From Levilactobacillus yonginensis (lineage in GTDB: Bacteria; Bacillota; Bacilli; Lactobacillales; Lactobacillaceae): a DNA stretch of 64,000 nt. The position numbers and the translations under genes are program-made. The stretch lies in the NCBI RefSeq assembly GCF_003946265.1, contig NZ_RHNO01000006.1, forward strand, positions 62,001 to 126,000, written 5' to 3'. Positions 33,729-43,168 of the stretch are shown piece by piece (within the stretch, counting starts at the first letter, position 1; each line of letters begins with the position of its first letter). The notes under the pieces are model-generated. The model was not told where the DNA came from, did not search any database, and worked only from the letters and a program-made list of their open reading frames with translations.

Positions 33729-35549
33729 CTATTCCAAACTGTTGGACGTTAATGACAAGTTGCTCCAGAATTCAGAGTTACCGTTGCCAATGTCGTAGCC
33801 CTTGACCCGGTGGTTAACGGGGGCCCAAGTGTAGTTGAACGCGTTTGGCACGACGTAAGCCTCTTCGTTCATGTATTCTTGCCATTCCTTGAAGATCTTA
33901 GTCCGGTAAGTGTTGTTCCAAGACTTCGAGTTGTTCATTTCACTGATCAGCTTATCGTTCTTGGCTTCAACAAAGTGACTGAAGTTAAAGGTTGCAGATT
34001 GACCGTACAACGTGGTTGGCGTTGGTTCGGAGGACAGGCTGAAGTTCGCATCAAAGATATCCATCTTGTCTTGCTTTGGTTGTTGCAGGATGTTGTAGAA
34101 ACTGTTCATTTCCATCGTCTTGCCGGTGGCTAACTTGACGTTCAAACCAACCTTGTGCCATTGCTGCATGTAGTCTTGGTATTCAGCTGCTTGGACGGAG
34201 GTTTCAGTCATGGCACCGAAGTAGATGGTCAGTGGCTTGCCGTTTGGTTGGACCCGCCACTTGCCCTTCTTCTTGTAGCCAGCTTCGTCCAGTAACTTGT
34301 TGGCCTTGCTCAGGTTGTAAGGGTAGCCCTTAGCTGTGGAATCCCAGTACTTTGCGAAGATTGGTGGAATCAGTGAGTTGGCCCGCCAAGTAATGCCATT
34401 ACCGAACTTCTTGTTGACGGCATCGAGGTTCAGGGCGTACATCATGGCTTGCCGAAGATTCTTGTTGGACATTTTACTCTTCGGGTTCATGACGTTCTTA
34501 CCAGCCTTGGTATCAAATTGCCCAACGTTGAAACCGAAGTAGCCGTATCCCAGTTCTGGTTGACCAACTGGTGTGTAATTCTTTAGGTTCTTCAGTTCCT
34601 TGTAGTCGGTCCCACGCATGACCCCAGCGGGTGAGGTGAAGTCGTATTTACCAGATTGAATTGCCTTGTCGATGTTGTTCGGGGAGACCACAGTGATGGT
34701 AATGTGTTGAATTTGTGGCTTCTTGCCGTAGTAGTACTTGTTAGGTGACCAGGAAGTTGATTCGCCTTCAACGACCTTATCTAGCTTGTAAGGACCAGTG
34801 AAGAGGGGATCCTTTCGAATCTGAGCGGAAGCAGCCAGTTTAGCGATTGGCACACTCTTGATGTATTCGTAAGGTTCCACGGCGCCCCAGATGAAGGTGT
34901 TGCCAATATATTTCATACTTGGTGACATCTTGTCGAAATGAATGACGGCTACTTTGCCGGTCGGGCCATCTGGGAGGGTAATTCCAGGAATGGTCTTGGC
35001 GGTTCCAGCGTGGTATGCGGCCATGCCTTTAATGGCGTTGAAGTCGGACGAATACTGCTGTGAAGTCGTGTCCTTATTCCCGATGACTTCGTAGGCGTAT
35101 TCGATGTCCTTGGCGGTAACGGGCATACCGTTGGACCACTTACCATCTTTACGAATGGTGATGGTGGCGGTCTTAGCCTTCAGATTCAGTCGTTGGTTAG
35201 CCAGCCCACCGTCAACAATCTTAAAGTCTTTGTCGTAGTTGAAGAGACCATCGATGTTACCGGGTTGGTTCCCCCCAGGAGCGAAGACGTCGGTATCCTC
35301 AGCGTTAGTGATCAGGGATGGATCGGTCAGGCCTTGGAATGGAGCGCTATTGGGTTCAGCAATCTTTAAAGTGCTGTTCTTCGTGGCCGATTGATCGGTG
35401 GCCTTAGAATTGTGATAGATTTCAGCCAGGTTGATAGATGAACCGACCTCGCCCGAACTATTGGAACTTGAACTCTTTTTGGAACAAGCGGCCAGTCCAA
35501 TTACGGCTAGCAACGCCATGGTAGACAGGACGATTTTGTTTTTTTTCAT
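33729..35549 (-). CDS. oppA: Oligopeptide-binding lipoprotein OppA
   Basis: 606 aa from ATG 35549 with GAGGGGG 9 nt upstream. Lipoprotein signal with lipobox LAAC, so lipid-anchored outside the membrane. Family 5 solute-binding fold: WSNGMPVTAKDIEYAYEVIG, FTGPYKLDKV, LRQAMMYALNLDAVNKKFG and the GYPYNLSKANKLLDEAGYKK block are OppA landmarks. It delivers peptides to OppBC-DF. Last gene of the operon, an unusual but known order in lactobacilli. Codon use is biased as for an abundant protein. Confidence 0.95.
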   Translation of the reverse strand: MKKNKIVLSTMALLAVIGLAACSKKSSSSNSSGEVGSSINLAEIYHNSKATDQSATKNSTLKIAEPNSAPFQGLTDPSLITNAEDTDVFAPGGNQPGNIDGLFNYDKDFKIVDGGLANQRLNLKAKTATITIRKDGKWSNGMPVTAKDIEYAYEVIGNKDTTSQQYSSDFNAIKGMAAYHAGTAKTIPGITLPDGPTGKVAVIHFDKMSPSMKYIGNTFIWGAVEPYEYIKSVPIAKLAASAQIRKDPLFTGPYKLDKVVEGESTSWSPNKYYYGKKPQIQHITITVVSPNNIDKAIQSGKYDFTSPAGVMRGTDYKELKNLKNYTPVGQPELGYGYFGFNVGQFDTKAGKNVMNPKSKMSNKNLRQAMMYALNLDAVNKKFGNGITWRANSLIPPIFAKYWDSTAKGYPYNLSKANKLLDEAGYKKKGKWRVQPNGKPLTIYFGAMTETSVQAAEYQDYMQQWHKVGLNVKLATGKTMEMNSFYNILQQPKQDKMDIFDANFSLSSEPTPTTLYGQSATFNFSHFVEAKNDKLISEMNNSKSWNNTYRTKIFKEWQEYMNEEAYVVPNAFNYTWAPVNHRVKGYDIGNGNSEFWSNLSLTSNSLE

Positions 35550-35635
35550 GTCAAAGTTTCCCCCTCGAAGTAAACTCCTCACATTGGTGACACAGGTTAA
35601 GTGAAGTAGGCACCATCTCCTCAAATGATGATGAA

Positions 35636-36586
35636 TTAGTCCGTGGTTCCTTGTCGTTGAGAAGCGTCGGCGGCCCGACGAAGGACTTGGCCGATATAGC
35701 TGATAGCTAAACACAGGATGATAATCTCAAGCGCGGCGGGCAACCAGGTCCACCAGTACTGTGTAATATTGTTGGGATCGTTGGCGTTAGCAATCATGGT
35801 CCCCAGCGAGGGCGTTTGGCTTGGTAGGCCGAACCCCAGGTAAGATAGCCCCGTTTCGACGCCAATATTTTCAGCGAACGACAACGTCGTGTCCACGATT
35901 ATCAGTGATGAAATATTGGGCATGATGTCACGGAAAATAATTTTCCAGCGGTTAGTTCCAGAGGTCAGGGATGCAGCGGCGTAGTCCTTGCCAGACTCCG
36001 CCAAGGTACGTGAGCGAATCAAACGTGACGTGCCTTCCCAGTAGAAGATGGAGAAAATTAAGGTTAGGGTGACGGCATTGTAGTGTGGGATGATGGTGAC
36101 CAAGACGATGATCATCATGGTCATTGGTAGCATCATCATGAAGTCGTAGACCCGTTGCATTCCCCAGTCAACGTACCCACTGAAGTATCCGGAAATCAGC
36201 CCCCAACAGATACCAAACGTCGATGAAATGATGGTTAATCCTAAGGCAATACCAATTGAATTTCGTGAGCCAACAATTAGTTGCAGGAGAATGGAACGGC
36301 CACCTGCATCTGCTCCCAGCGGAAAGCCAGCAGTTAATGGCCGATTAAAGTAGTCTACGATGTTAGTCTCCATCATTTTGGGGGTGTTGATGAACAGGGC
36401 GCCCACCATGACGAAGAGAATAAAGCCAACGACGACAAATAGTGAAATTAAGGCTGGTCGGTCCGCTTTGAACTCATTCCAGATAATGCGGGCGGTGGAG
36501 GGCGTCGCTTCGGCCTGGGCTTCACGGGTCAACCGATCCAGGTCAGCGGCCGAGATACTTGAGTGTTGTGCAAAATTTTCAGCCAT
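35636..36586 (-). CDS. oppC: Oligopeptide ABC importer permease OppC
   Basis: 316 aa, ATG at 36586 behind AAGGGGG. Hydrophilic N-terminus then six spans. The permease EAA loop reads YAAASLTSGTNRWKIIFRDIMPNI, and the end GLSYLGFGLPSQTPSLGTMI is diagnostic of the OppC/DppC group. Pairs with OppB in the membrane. Confidence 0.95.
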   Translation of the reverse strand: MAENFAQHSSISAADLDRLTREAQAEATPSTARIIWNEFKADRPALISLFVVVGFILFVMVGALFINTPKMMETNIVDYFNRPLTAGFPLGADAGGRSILLQLIVGSRNSIGIALGLTIISSTFGICWGLISGYFSGYVDWGMQRVYDFMMMLPMTMMIIVLVTIIPHYNAVTLTLIFSIFYWEGTSRLIRSRTLAESGKDYAAASLTSGTNRWKIIFRDIMPNISSLIIVDTTLSFAENIGVETGLSYLGFGLPSQTPSLGTMIANANDPNNITQYWWTWLPAALEIIILCLAISYIGQVLRRAADASQRQGTTD

Positions 36587-36598
36587 AGAACCGCCCCC

Positions 36599-37558
36599 TT
36601 AGTCGATACGAATCCGTGGATCAACCAGGCTGAGAATGATATCCGAAAGTAGTGTTCCCAGTAAGTTCAGAATGCCGTAAATCAGGACCAGTGCTGTAAT
36701 TACCGTGTAGTCCCGGTAGATGATGGAGTTCACGAAGAGCAATCCCATGCCCGGGTAAGAGAAGACCGTTTCCGTAAAGATGGAGCCATTGAGTAATCCG
36801 GTGATAGAGTAGCCAGCAAATGCGGCAATCGGTAGCAGGGAGTTACGGAAAATGTGGTGCCGATAGATATCCTTGCTGGGAACGCCCTTCGACTGAGCGG
36901 TCCGCACGTAGTCGGAATGTTTGGCATCGATGACTTCAGAACGGAGGTATTGCACGATATTGACGGTCCCGAACAATGCACCGAGGAGGCCGGGCAACAG
37001 GATGTGGGTTAGATGCGACCCAATGGTTTGCGCCCAGCCGTTGGCATTTGGTGAAATGGATCCAGTCGTTGGGAACCAGCCCAAAATGTAGCCGAAAACC
37101 CAGATACCAATGACTAAGATAACGAAGAAGGGAATGCAGTAGGTCACGTAGGTGTAGACTCGAATGACTGTGTCGGGGAGCTGCCCTTCATGTCGTCCAG
37201 CGAAGACCCCCATGGGTAATGCCATGGCGTAAGTCAAAATCATCGTGAAGAGCGATAACCAGAGGGTATTGCCTGCCCGTCCGGCAATTAAGCGGGAGAC
37301 GGGTTCTTGGTACTGATAGCTGTCACCTAAGTTACCGTGAAATAAGTGGACGACCCAGTGCCAATATTGCTGGTACCAGGGATCGTACAACCCGTTGAGT
37401 TTCATCAAGTGATGGATTTGTTCGGGGTCCGCCTTGGGATTGATGGATCCCGTAAAAGGGTCACCAGGCATCGCCTTAGCTAGTAAGAAAACCAAAATGC
37501 TAAGGATGATGACTTCGGGAATCATAATTAAGAGGCGACGAAGAATTGTTTTCCACAT
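36599..37558 (-). CDS. oppB: Oligopeptide ABC importer permease OppB
   Basis: 319 aa, ATG at 37558 touching the oppF stop. Starts MWKTILRRLLIMIPEVIILS, with the GDLGDSYQYQEPVS-like loop (HGNLGDSYQYQEPVSRL) and EAA loop YVRTAQSKGVPSKDIYRHHIFRNSL of OppB/DppB permeases. Forms the peptide channel with OppC. Confidence 0.95.
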   Translation of the reverse strand: MWKTILRRLLIMIPEVIILSILVFLLAKAMPGDPFTGSINPKADPEQIHHLMKLNGLYDPWYQQYWHWVVHLFHGNLGDSYQYQEPVSRLIAGRAGNTLWLSLFTMILTYAMALPMGVFAGRHEGQLPDTVIRVYTYVTYCIPFFVILVIGIWVFGYILGWFPTTGSISPNANGWAQTIGSHLTHILLPGLLGALFGTVNIVQYLRSEVIDAKHSDYVRTAQSKGVPSKDIYRHHIFRNSLLPIAAFAGYSITGLLNGSIFTETVFSYPGMGLLFVNSIIYRDYTVITALVLIYGILNLLGTLLSDIILSLVDPRIRID

Positions 37559-38532
37559 TAGTCCTGCGCCTCACTTTCTTGAACCAGCAGTTGTTGGGCG
37601 AGTTTCGGGGGCAGGGCGACCGAATGGGTCGGACTGACCTGAACGAGTGGGTAAGCCTCCCCAGACTCGTCGTAGTAATCGTGCTGTTGGGATTGGTAGA
37701 TTTGTTCGACCCTCTGTCGCATGGCCCGGTGAGCGGCACGTTCACTGACGTTGACGTCTGGAATAGCTGCTAGTAGGCGTTTGGTGTAAATGTGCAGGGG
37801 ATGGTTGTAGATATCATCGCGAGTGCCCACTTCGACCAGCCGACCGCGGTTCATAATGGCAATGTTGGTACACATATGACGAACGACGCCGAGATCGTGT
37901 GAGATAAACAGGTAGGAGATGCCAAAGCCCCTTTGAATCTTCTTCATGAAGTTCAACACCTGCGCCTGGACAGAAAGGTCTAAGGCGGAAACGGGTTCAT
38001 CAGCGATGATGAGTTTGGGGTTGGTTGCTACGGCGCGAGCAACTCCAATCCGTTGTCGTTGTCCCCCTGAGAACTGATGGGGATATTTGTACAGTGCGTC
38101 GGCGTCTAACCCGACAATGTCTAAGAGTTGCAAAACCCGCAGCTTTTCTTGATCCTTAGTGAGGTGTTCGAAGTTACGTAAGGGTTCCGCAATGATGTCT
38201 TCGATACGTTTGCGGGGATTCAAACTGGATAGTGAGTCCTGAAAAATCATCTGAACGTCGCGGTTGTAGTCCAAGAGTTGGCGGTTACGACGCTGCGTAA
38301 TGTCCTTACCCTGATACAGGATGGATCCGCTGGTGACCTTCTCGAGGCCAACCACGGACTTCCCGGTGGTCGATTTTCCAGAACCAGATTCACCGACGAG
38401 ACCGTAAGTTTCGCCAGCCTCAATGTTGAAAGTGATGCCATCCACGGCTTTGACGGAATCCGTCACCCGGTTCCAAAATCCCGACCGGATGGGATAGTGG
38501 ACTTTTAAGTCCTTGATTTCAATTAAGCTCAT
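37558..38532 (-). CDS. oppF: Oligopeptide ABC importer ATPase OppF
   Basis: 324 aa from ATG 38532 behind GGGAGG, overlapping oppD by 4 nt. Walker A GESGSGKST, signature FSGGQRQRIGVARA, Walker B LIIADEPVSALDLSVQAQ, switch FISHDLGVVRHM. The C-terminal extension typical of OppF/DppF is present (HPLHIYTKRLLAAIPD). Energises peptide import with OppD. Confidence 0.95.
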   Translation of the reverse strand: MSLIEIKDLKVHYPIRSGFWNRVTDSVKAVDGITFNIEAGETYGLVGESGSGKSTTGKSVVGLEKVTSGSILYQGKDITQRRNRQLLDYNRDVQMIFQDSLSSLNPRKRIEDIIAEPLRNFEHLTKDQEKLRVLQLLDIVGLDADALYKYPHQFSGGQRQRIGVARAVATNPKLIIADEPVSALDLSVQAQVLNFMKKIQRGFGISYLFISHDLGVVRHMCTNIAIMNRGRLVEVGTRDDIYNHPLHIYTKRLLAAIPDVNVSERAAHRAMRQRVEQIYQSQQHDYYDESGEAYPLVQVSPTHSVALPPKLAQQLLVQESEAQD

Positions 38533-39539
38533 ACCGTGACGCCTCCCTCGTCCGGAAACTGAAAGGTTTGATAACACGTGCAACGTACCCAGTGGCCGGG
38601 CACCACCTCGTGCATCTGTGGATCGGCCTCGTGGGCACTGGCAGGAACCCAAGGAATTCGTGGTGCAAAGCGGTCACCCGTGGTGGGCATTTTTTGCAGA
38701 GATGGCACGTTGCCTTTGATGACGTAGAGGTCATCTTGTTGATTGTCTAGCTGTGGCATGGAGCGCAGGAGCGACCGCGTATACGGGTGCTCCGGGGTAT
38801 CAAAGATTTGTTCGGCTGACCCCTTTTCCACAATTTGGCCGGCATACATGACGGCCACCTGATCAGCCGTTTCGGCGACGACGCCTAGGTCGTGCGTGAT
38901 GAGGATAATGCCGGCGTGATTTTCACGTTGAATGTCCCGCAGAACGTCTAAAATTTGGGCTTGAATCGTGACATCTAGTGCGGTCGTGGGTTCATCGGCA
39001 ATGATCAAATCGGGCTTGCAGGCAATCGCGATGGCAATGATGACGCGTTGGCGCATGCCACCTGATAATTCGTGGGGGTACTGGCGGGCCGTACGTTGGG
39101 GATTAGTGATACCAACTTGGTTGAGCAGCTCCAGGACACGGTCGTGCTTAGCCGCCTTAGAGAGGCTCGTATGGTAGGTCATGACTTCACTGATTTGGTC
39201 TTCGATTCGTTTCAACGGGTTTAGCGCGGAGAGGGGATCTTGAAAGATCATCCCAATCTTAGCGCCTCGAAATTGGTTGTAGCCGGCTTCGTCAAGCTGG
39301 AGGAGGTCAGTGTCTTCAAAGTCGATCTCGCCGGTAATATGCGTCTCGCTCGGATCATGGAGGCCCATGATGGTCGTGGCCAGCGTACTCTTGCCACAGC
39401 CTGATTTTCCCACGATGGCTAAAATTTCATCATGGTGGACTTCAAGATTAATGTGAGAGATGGCGTCGTAGTACTGACCGTTGATTTTAAACGCCGTGCT
39501 GACATCTTTGATTCTTAGAAAATTGTTGGCAGTCTCCAC
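38529..39539 (-). CDS. oppD: Oligopeptide ABC importer ATPase OppD
   Basis: 336 aa. GTG start at 39539 is 7 nt after GGGGAGGG; longer in-frame starts lack a ribosome site. Walker A GKSGCGKST, signature LSGGMRQRVIIAIA, Walker B LIIADEPTTALDVTIQAQ, and the Cys-containing C-terminal tail (VRCTCYQ) seen in OppD proteins. First gene of oppDFBCA; divergent from an Rrf2 regulator. Confidence 0.95.
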   Translation of the reverse strand: METANNFLRIKDVSTAFKINGQYYDAISHINLEVHHDEILAIVGKSGCGKSTLATTIMGLHDPSETHITGEIDFEDTDLLQLDEAGYNQFRGAKIGMIFQDPLSALNPLKRIEDQISEVMTYHTSLSKAAKHDRVLELLNQVGITNPQRTARQYPHELSGGMRQRVIIAIAIACKPDLIIADEPTTALDVTIQAQILDVLRDIQRENHAGIILITHDLGVVAETADQVAVMYAGQIVEKGSAEQIFDTPEHPYTRSLLRSMPQLDNQQDDLYVIKGNVPSLQKMPTTGDRFAPRIPWVPASAHEADPQMHEVVPGHWVRCTCYQTFQFPDEGGVTV

Positions 39540-39876
39540 GAAAATCCCTCCCCAGAATTGGTGGTCGGTCATCCTGAGCCGATCGACTACGAAAATGTAT
39601 AAATTTACGACAACATGCACCCATAGCTTGGGCGATTGAAAGTTCGCAATGATTGGTCGTTGAGAGAAAATAAAAGCACGGAAATTAGGACCAAAATCCT
39701 TGATAAGCTTCAATGGCGCAATCATCGCAGATAACGCCGTTGATGGTAAAATTTTCGGCTTAAAAGTGGTTGGTTGGATAACGGGATTGCCAAACTAATG
39801 GTTGAGGGACAACCTTTATACAAGGCTTTGAAATAATATACATAACTAGTAACTAATGAGAATCAGGTGAGGAAAT

Positions 39877-39893
39877 TTAGTTACGGCTACTAA
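39877..39893. promoter_or_regulatory. Possible operator between opp and rrf2
   Basis: TTAGT-TACGGCT-ACTAA inverted repeat; the related word TAACTAGTAACTAA lies ~30 bp to the left. Position between divergent genes suggests an Rrf2 site (inference). Confidence 0.35.
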
Positions 39894-39959
39894 CGAACCA
39901 ACTGAATGTGTTATGATAACAGTAATAAGAACAGATTTTTCGAAAGCGATGGCTGAACG

Positions 39960-40439
39960 ATGAGACTAGACTTTTCCGTTGCCGTTCACAGCTTGCTGTA
40001 TCTGGATGAGAACCGTCCCCGGAAGATAGCGAGCCGTGAGTTGGCAACCTCCTTACAATTGAATGCGGTCATGATTCGTAACATCCTCTCGGTTCTGCAT
40101 AAGCAGGGCTATATTGAGGGCTCCGTTGGTAAAAATGGGGGTTATCAATTAATCCGTGATCTTGCCGATATCAACGTGGGTGAGCTATATGATTTGACGA
40201 TTCCGCCGACCATTAGCTACGCCCGTTTTATTACGGGTGACTCTAAGGGCACCAAGACGGGTGATCAAACGGATATTTCTGCCAACATTTCTCAAACGTT
40301 GACGGACCTTTTTACACTGGCTGACGAGGATTATCGTAAGTTTTACCACCAGTTCACGATGACTGACTTGAAGAAAGACCTGCATGCGCATGGTTTTTTC
40401 CGACAGTTAATTAAGCAACCGGAGACGCCAACTGACTGA
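39960..40439 (+). CDS. Rrf2-family transcriptional regulator
   Basis: 159 aa, ATG at 39960. Winged HTH of the Rrf2 type: MRLDFSVAVHSLLYLDE, IASRELATSLQLNAVMIRNILSVLHKQGYI and GKNGGYQLIRDLADINVGELYDL. The Cys triad that binds Fe-S clusters in IscR/NsrR is absent, so redox sensing by a cluster is unlikely. The C-terminal half is of unknown function. Divergent from opp, which it may regulate. Confidence 0.85.
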   Translation: MRLDFSVAVHSLLYLDENRPRKIASRELATSLQLNAVMIRNILSVLHKQGYIEGSVGKNGGYQLIRDLADINVGELYDLTIPPTISYARFITGDSKGTKTGDQTDISANISQTLTDLFTLADEDYRKFYHQFTMTDLKKDLHAHGFFRQLIKQPETPTD

Positions 40440-40519
40440 GCTAAATGCTGCCTTTTTGTTAGTGAAGCGTCTATAATTGAACTTGTAGATAAGGGATGGC
40501 GGTTACGGCCACCATTAAT

Positions 40520-40557
40520 GATGTTGGAAGCTGCCCGGGGTGAACTTGGACGGCTTT
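40520..40557 (+). terminator. Possible rrf2 terminator
   Basis: AAGCTGCCCGGGG folds on CGGCTTTTT; short imperfect stem 80-120 bp after the stop. Confidence 0.4.
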
Positions 40558-40670
40558 TTAGTTTGCCAAAAACCGCCGGTATGGGTACAGTTACGGCAGC
40601 TAAGTGACTAATTCTGTCCTATCAGTAACTGGTCCGTTTTTTCATGACAAATCAATGATTAACCCCTAAA

Positions 40671-40699
40671 TTGTAATCGTTTGCAAACCGTGCTATGAT
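40671..40699 (+). promoter_or_regulatory. lplA promoter with overlapping cre box
   Basis: TTGTAA, 17 bp, TATGAT. The word TGTAATCGTTTGCA at 40672-40685 fits the cre consensus TGWAARCGYTWNCW at 13 of 14 positions and covers the -35, predicting CcpA repression. Confidence 0.75.
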
Positions 40700-40770
40700 T
40701 TAAAGTAACCGGGATTACGACAGTTTAAGTCCGCCCCCGGGTTGGTTAATTTGAAAGGGGTTTTGGGTTT

Positions 40771-41784
40771 ATGTATTGGTATGCCATGGAATCACATGAT
40801 ATTCGTCACAACTTAGCGACTGAACAATATTTGATGAACAACAAAAAGTTTGATGAACCACTGGTCTTGTTCTACTACGAAGGCCCTTGCATCATCGTTG
40901 GTCGTAACCAAAACACATTGGAAGAGATCAACCAAAAGTACGTGGAAGAAAACAACATCACGGTCACCCGTCGGTTATCGGGTGGCGGTGCTGTGTATCA
41001 AGATCTCGGCAACCTTTGCTTTAGCTTCGTGGTTGATAGTGATAGTGAAGAATTTGGCGATTTCAAATCCTTTGTGCAACCCGTTGTGGATGCCTTACAC
41101 GCCATGGGTGCGACAACTGCCGAAGTTTCTGGCCGGAATGACATTTTAGTCGATGGTAAGAAGTTCTCCGGTAACGCCATGTACTCACACAGCGGTAAGA
41201 CTTTCTCCCATGGGACTTTGATGCTGGACGTGGACCAAGATGTGATTGCTCACGCCTTGAACGTGCCAGAAGATAAGATGAAGTCTAAGGGAATCAAGTC
41301 TGTTCGTTCACGGGTGACGAACCTGAAGCCTTACTTAGCGCCTGAATATCAAAACTTAACGGTTCCAGAATTCCGGGACACGTTACTGAAGGAATTGTTC
41401 CACGTGGACAATCTGGATGCCATCGCTGCCAAGAAGGTTGAAATCAAGGACGACGAAAAAGCCGCTATTGATAAGATCTACAACGACTACTACAGCAATT
41501 GGGACTGGGTTTACGGAAACTCTCCTGAATTTACGGTCAAGAAGCGGAAGCACTTTACGGCCGGCACGATTGATGCTCGCCTATTAGTTGACGGTGGGAA
41601 GATCAAGAACATTAAGTTCTACGGCGATTTCTTTGGCCCATCCGATGTTACGGAACTGGCCGACAAGCTTGAAGGCGTTCGGTATGATCGTGAACACGTT
41701 GGCGAAGTGCTGAACAGTGTTAACAGCCAATTGTATTTCAATGGGATTGATGTGCAGGATGTTGTTGACCTGCTCGTAGATTAG
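40771..41784 (+). CDS. lplA: Lipoate-protein ligase A
   Basis: 337 aa, ATG at 40771 behind GAAAGGGG. Attaches lipoate to E2 subunits of 2-oxoacid dehydrogenases or to GcvH in the cytoplasm. The lipoate pocket block VTRRLSGGGAVYQDLGNLCFSF is intact, followed by GRNDILVDGKKFSGNAMYSH with the catalytic Lys, and a C-terminal accessory domain (FTVKKRKHFTAGTIDARLLVDGGK). Normal length for the LplA group with both domains. Monocistronic with terminator at 41857; cre box on its promoter. Confidence 0.94.
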   Translation: MYWYAMESHDIRHNLATEQYLMNNKKFDEPLVLFYYEGPCIIVGRNQNTLEEINQKYVEENNITVTRRLSGGGAVYQDLGNLCFSFVVDSDSEEFGDFKSFVQPVVDALHAMGATTAEVSGRNDILVDGKKFSGNAMYSHSGKTFSHGTLMLDVDQDVIAHALNVPEDKMKSKGIKSVRSRVTNLKPYLAPEYQNLTVPEFRDTLLKELFHVDNLDAIAAKKVEIKDDEKAAIDKIYNDYYSNWDWVYGNSPEFTVKKRKHFTAGTIDARLLVDGGKIKNIKFYGDFFGPSDVTELADKLEGVRYDREHVGEVLNSVNSQLYFNGIDVQDVVDLLVD

Positions 41785-41856
41785 GAATCCAGTAGTTTTC
41801 GTGGATTAGCTGATTTTCCGCGGGGAATACGTTAGAATAGAAGAGGAAATTGACTA

Positions 41857-41884
41857 AAACGTGGTCGGTTTGACCACGTTTTTT
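41857..41884 (+). terminator. lplA terminator
   Basis: AAACGTGGTC pairs with GACCACGTTT and continues into T. Confidence 0.9.
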
Positions 41885-41918
41885 ATTTTAGCGAAATTAT
41901 TGAGGAGTTTATTTTAAA

Positions 41919-42335
41919 ATGAAAGATCGTAACGTTATTGCCTGGGCAATTGTGTCCCTGATTGGCTTTATCGCCATTAATTTTCTGATGTCCCGTCCCT
42001 TCGTTGAAGTTGCTGGCGCACAGATGAACATGAGTGAGTTCTGGCGGTCAACGATTTTGGCGGTCGTTCTGTACGCAGTGCCCATTGTGCTGGCCGCACT
42101 AAACTGGCGACCATCGTTTTACCTCATGGGGCTCGTGATTGCGATGTACACGTTGTCCCTGGTAGGGGTGCTCTTGAACATGTGGAGCAACAGTAGCGCC
42201 GAAATGCTGATTCGGGTGCTGATGTCGGCCTTTGCCGTGGCACTGATGGTGGCCAACGCCTACTGGTTGGTCTTAGCGTTACGTTTGCGGAAACGCGACC
42301 GGGATTCTAGGGATCGTCGACGCTTCAGTAATTAA
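41919..42335 (+). CDS. Four-span membrane protein of unknown function
   Basis: 138 aa, ATG 41919 behind GAGGAG. Four hydrophobic segments (about 9-26, 42-60, 68-88, 98-120) and a basic tail LRLRKRDRDSRDRRRFSN. No family recognised. Next gene starts 14 bp later, so they are likely co-transcribed. Confidence 0.65.
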   Translation: MKDRNVIAWAIVSLIGFIAINFLMSRPFVEVAGAQMNMSEFWRSTILAVVLYAVPIVLAALNWRPSFYLMGLVIAMYTLSLVGVLLNMWSNSSAEMLIRVLMSAFAVALMVANAYWLVLALRLRKRDRDSRDRRRFSN

Positions 42336-42349
42336 AACGAGGTGGAAGA

Positions 42350-42832
42350 ATGAAACGAGAAATTCAAACGTTTATTGATGCTGCAGAAGCTGACGAGGTG
42401 GAACACTTCACGGCTGAAACGACGCAAGCTAAGTTCTTTGCAGACGCAGACAAGTTAATGGCACCACTGGCTGACTTTATTCGCCAACAAATTGGCGCAG
42501 ATAAACTGGCACAGGCGGAACTGAAGCTGACTGATACGGACGTTTCAGTTCGACTGGAAATGAGTGTCATCAACTTGCCGCTGCAAGATAGTAAGACGAT
42601 TGGAAAAATCATGGAGACGTCGGATGAAGCGGATATCAACGTTTATGCTGTGATTGAGACGCCAGACATCAACGTTTCCGGTTTACGAATCGATGCCTTA
42701 GCCCCCGCTACGACTTACGTGGATCAAGCGAAGGTTGCGGATCAAAGCCTGCACGATTGGTTGGGCTTGCAGATTGAGAAGCTCCAAGCTGCGGCTAGCA
42801 ACAAGGAAGAAACTGACGTTAAAAAGAAGTAG
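42350..42832 (+). CDS. Hypothetical soluble protein
   Basis: 160 aa, ATG 42350 behind GAGGTGG. Acidic, Ala/Asp/Glu-rich, no membrane span, ending with a Lys-rich tail ETDVKKK. Predicted helix-rich N-terminus (IDAAEADEVEHFTAETTQAK) and a more beta-like centre (DTDVSVRLEMSVINLP). No motif recognised. Shares a transcript with the preceding membrane protein. Confidence 0.65.
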   Translation: MKREIQTFIDAAEADEVEHFTAETTQAKFFADADKLMAPLADFIRQQIGADKLAQAELKLTDTDVSVRLEMSVINLPLQDSKTIGKIMETSDEADINVYAVIETPDINVSGLRIDALAPATTYVDQAKVADQSLHDWLGLQIEKLQAAASNKEETDVKKK

Positions 42833-42834
42833 CC

Positions 42835-42863
42835 TTGTGTTTCGAGGACTTGTGTGCTATTAT
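42835..42863 (+). promoter_or_regulatory. Promoter of structured RNA
   Basis: TTGTGT, 17 bp, TATTAT, beginning 2 bp after the preceding stop codon. Confidence 0.65.
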
Positions 42864-42869
42864 AGTTTC

Positions 42870-43081
42870 TATGCGATGAGTCGAGAAATCACGCGTTCCT
42901 TGCTTGCAAGGGATGTCCGCGCAAGCGGCTAGGTGAATTTGTCAGCAGGGCACATATGTCACCGGATTTGTGACGTGTCTGGTTTTGAGGGAATGTGGAT
43001 TCCGAGATAAACCCATTCGTTTCGGCGAATGCTGTGTTAAGAACGTCCAATCAGTCTTTTGACTGGTTGGACGTTTTTTTA
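42870..43081 (+). ncRNA. Candidate structured noncoding RNA (~210 nt)
   Basis: Runs from the promoter at 42835 to a strong terminator. Visible hairpins: TTCCTTGC/GCAAGGGA, CCGC-GCAA-GCGG, TATGTCAC/GTGACGTG and CATTCG/CGAATG, then the terminator stem. No open frame with a ribosome site. Length and dense pairing resemble a housekeeping RNA such as 6S, but I cannot match it to one. It could instead be a leader for the channel gene at 43169, whose start is 88 bp past the terminator. Confidence 0.6.
43042..43081 (+). terminator. Terminator of the structured RNA
   Basis: AACGTCCAATCAGTC pairs with GACTGGTTGGACGTT, followed by T. Confidence 0.92.
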
Positions 43082-43168
43082 TATCTTAAAATTTTCTAGC
43101 CATCACCAATCACTCCCTACAGTAACTGTGCTATTCTAAAATTAACTTGAAATTGAGGGGACCTGAAG

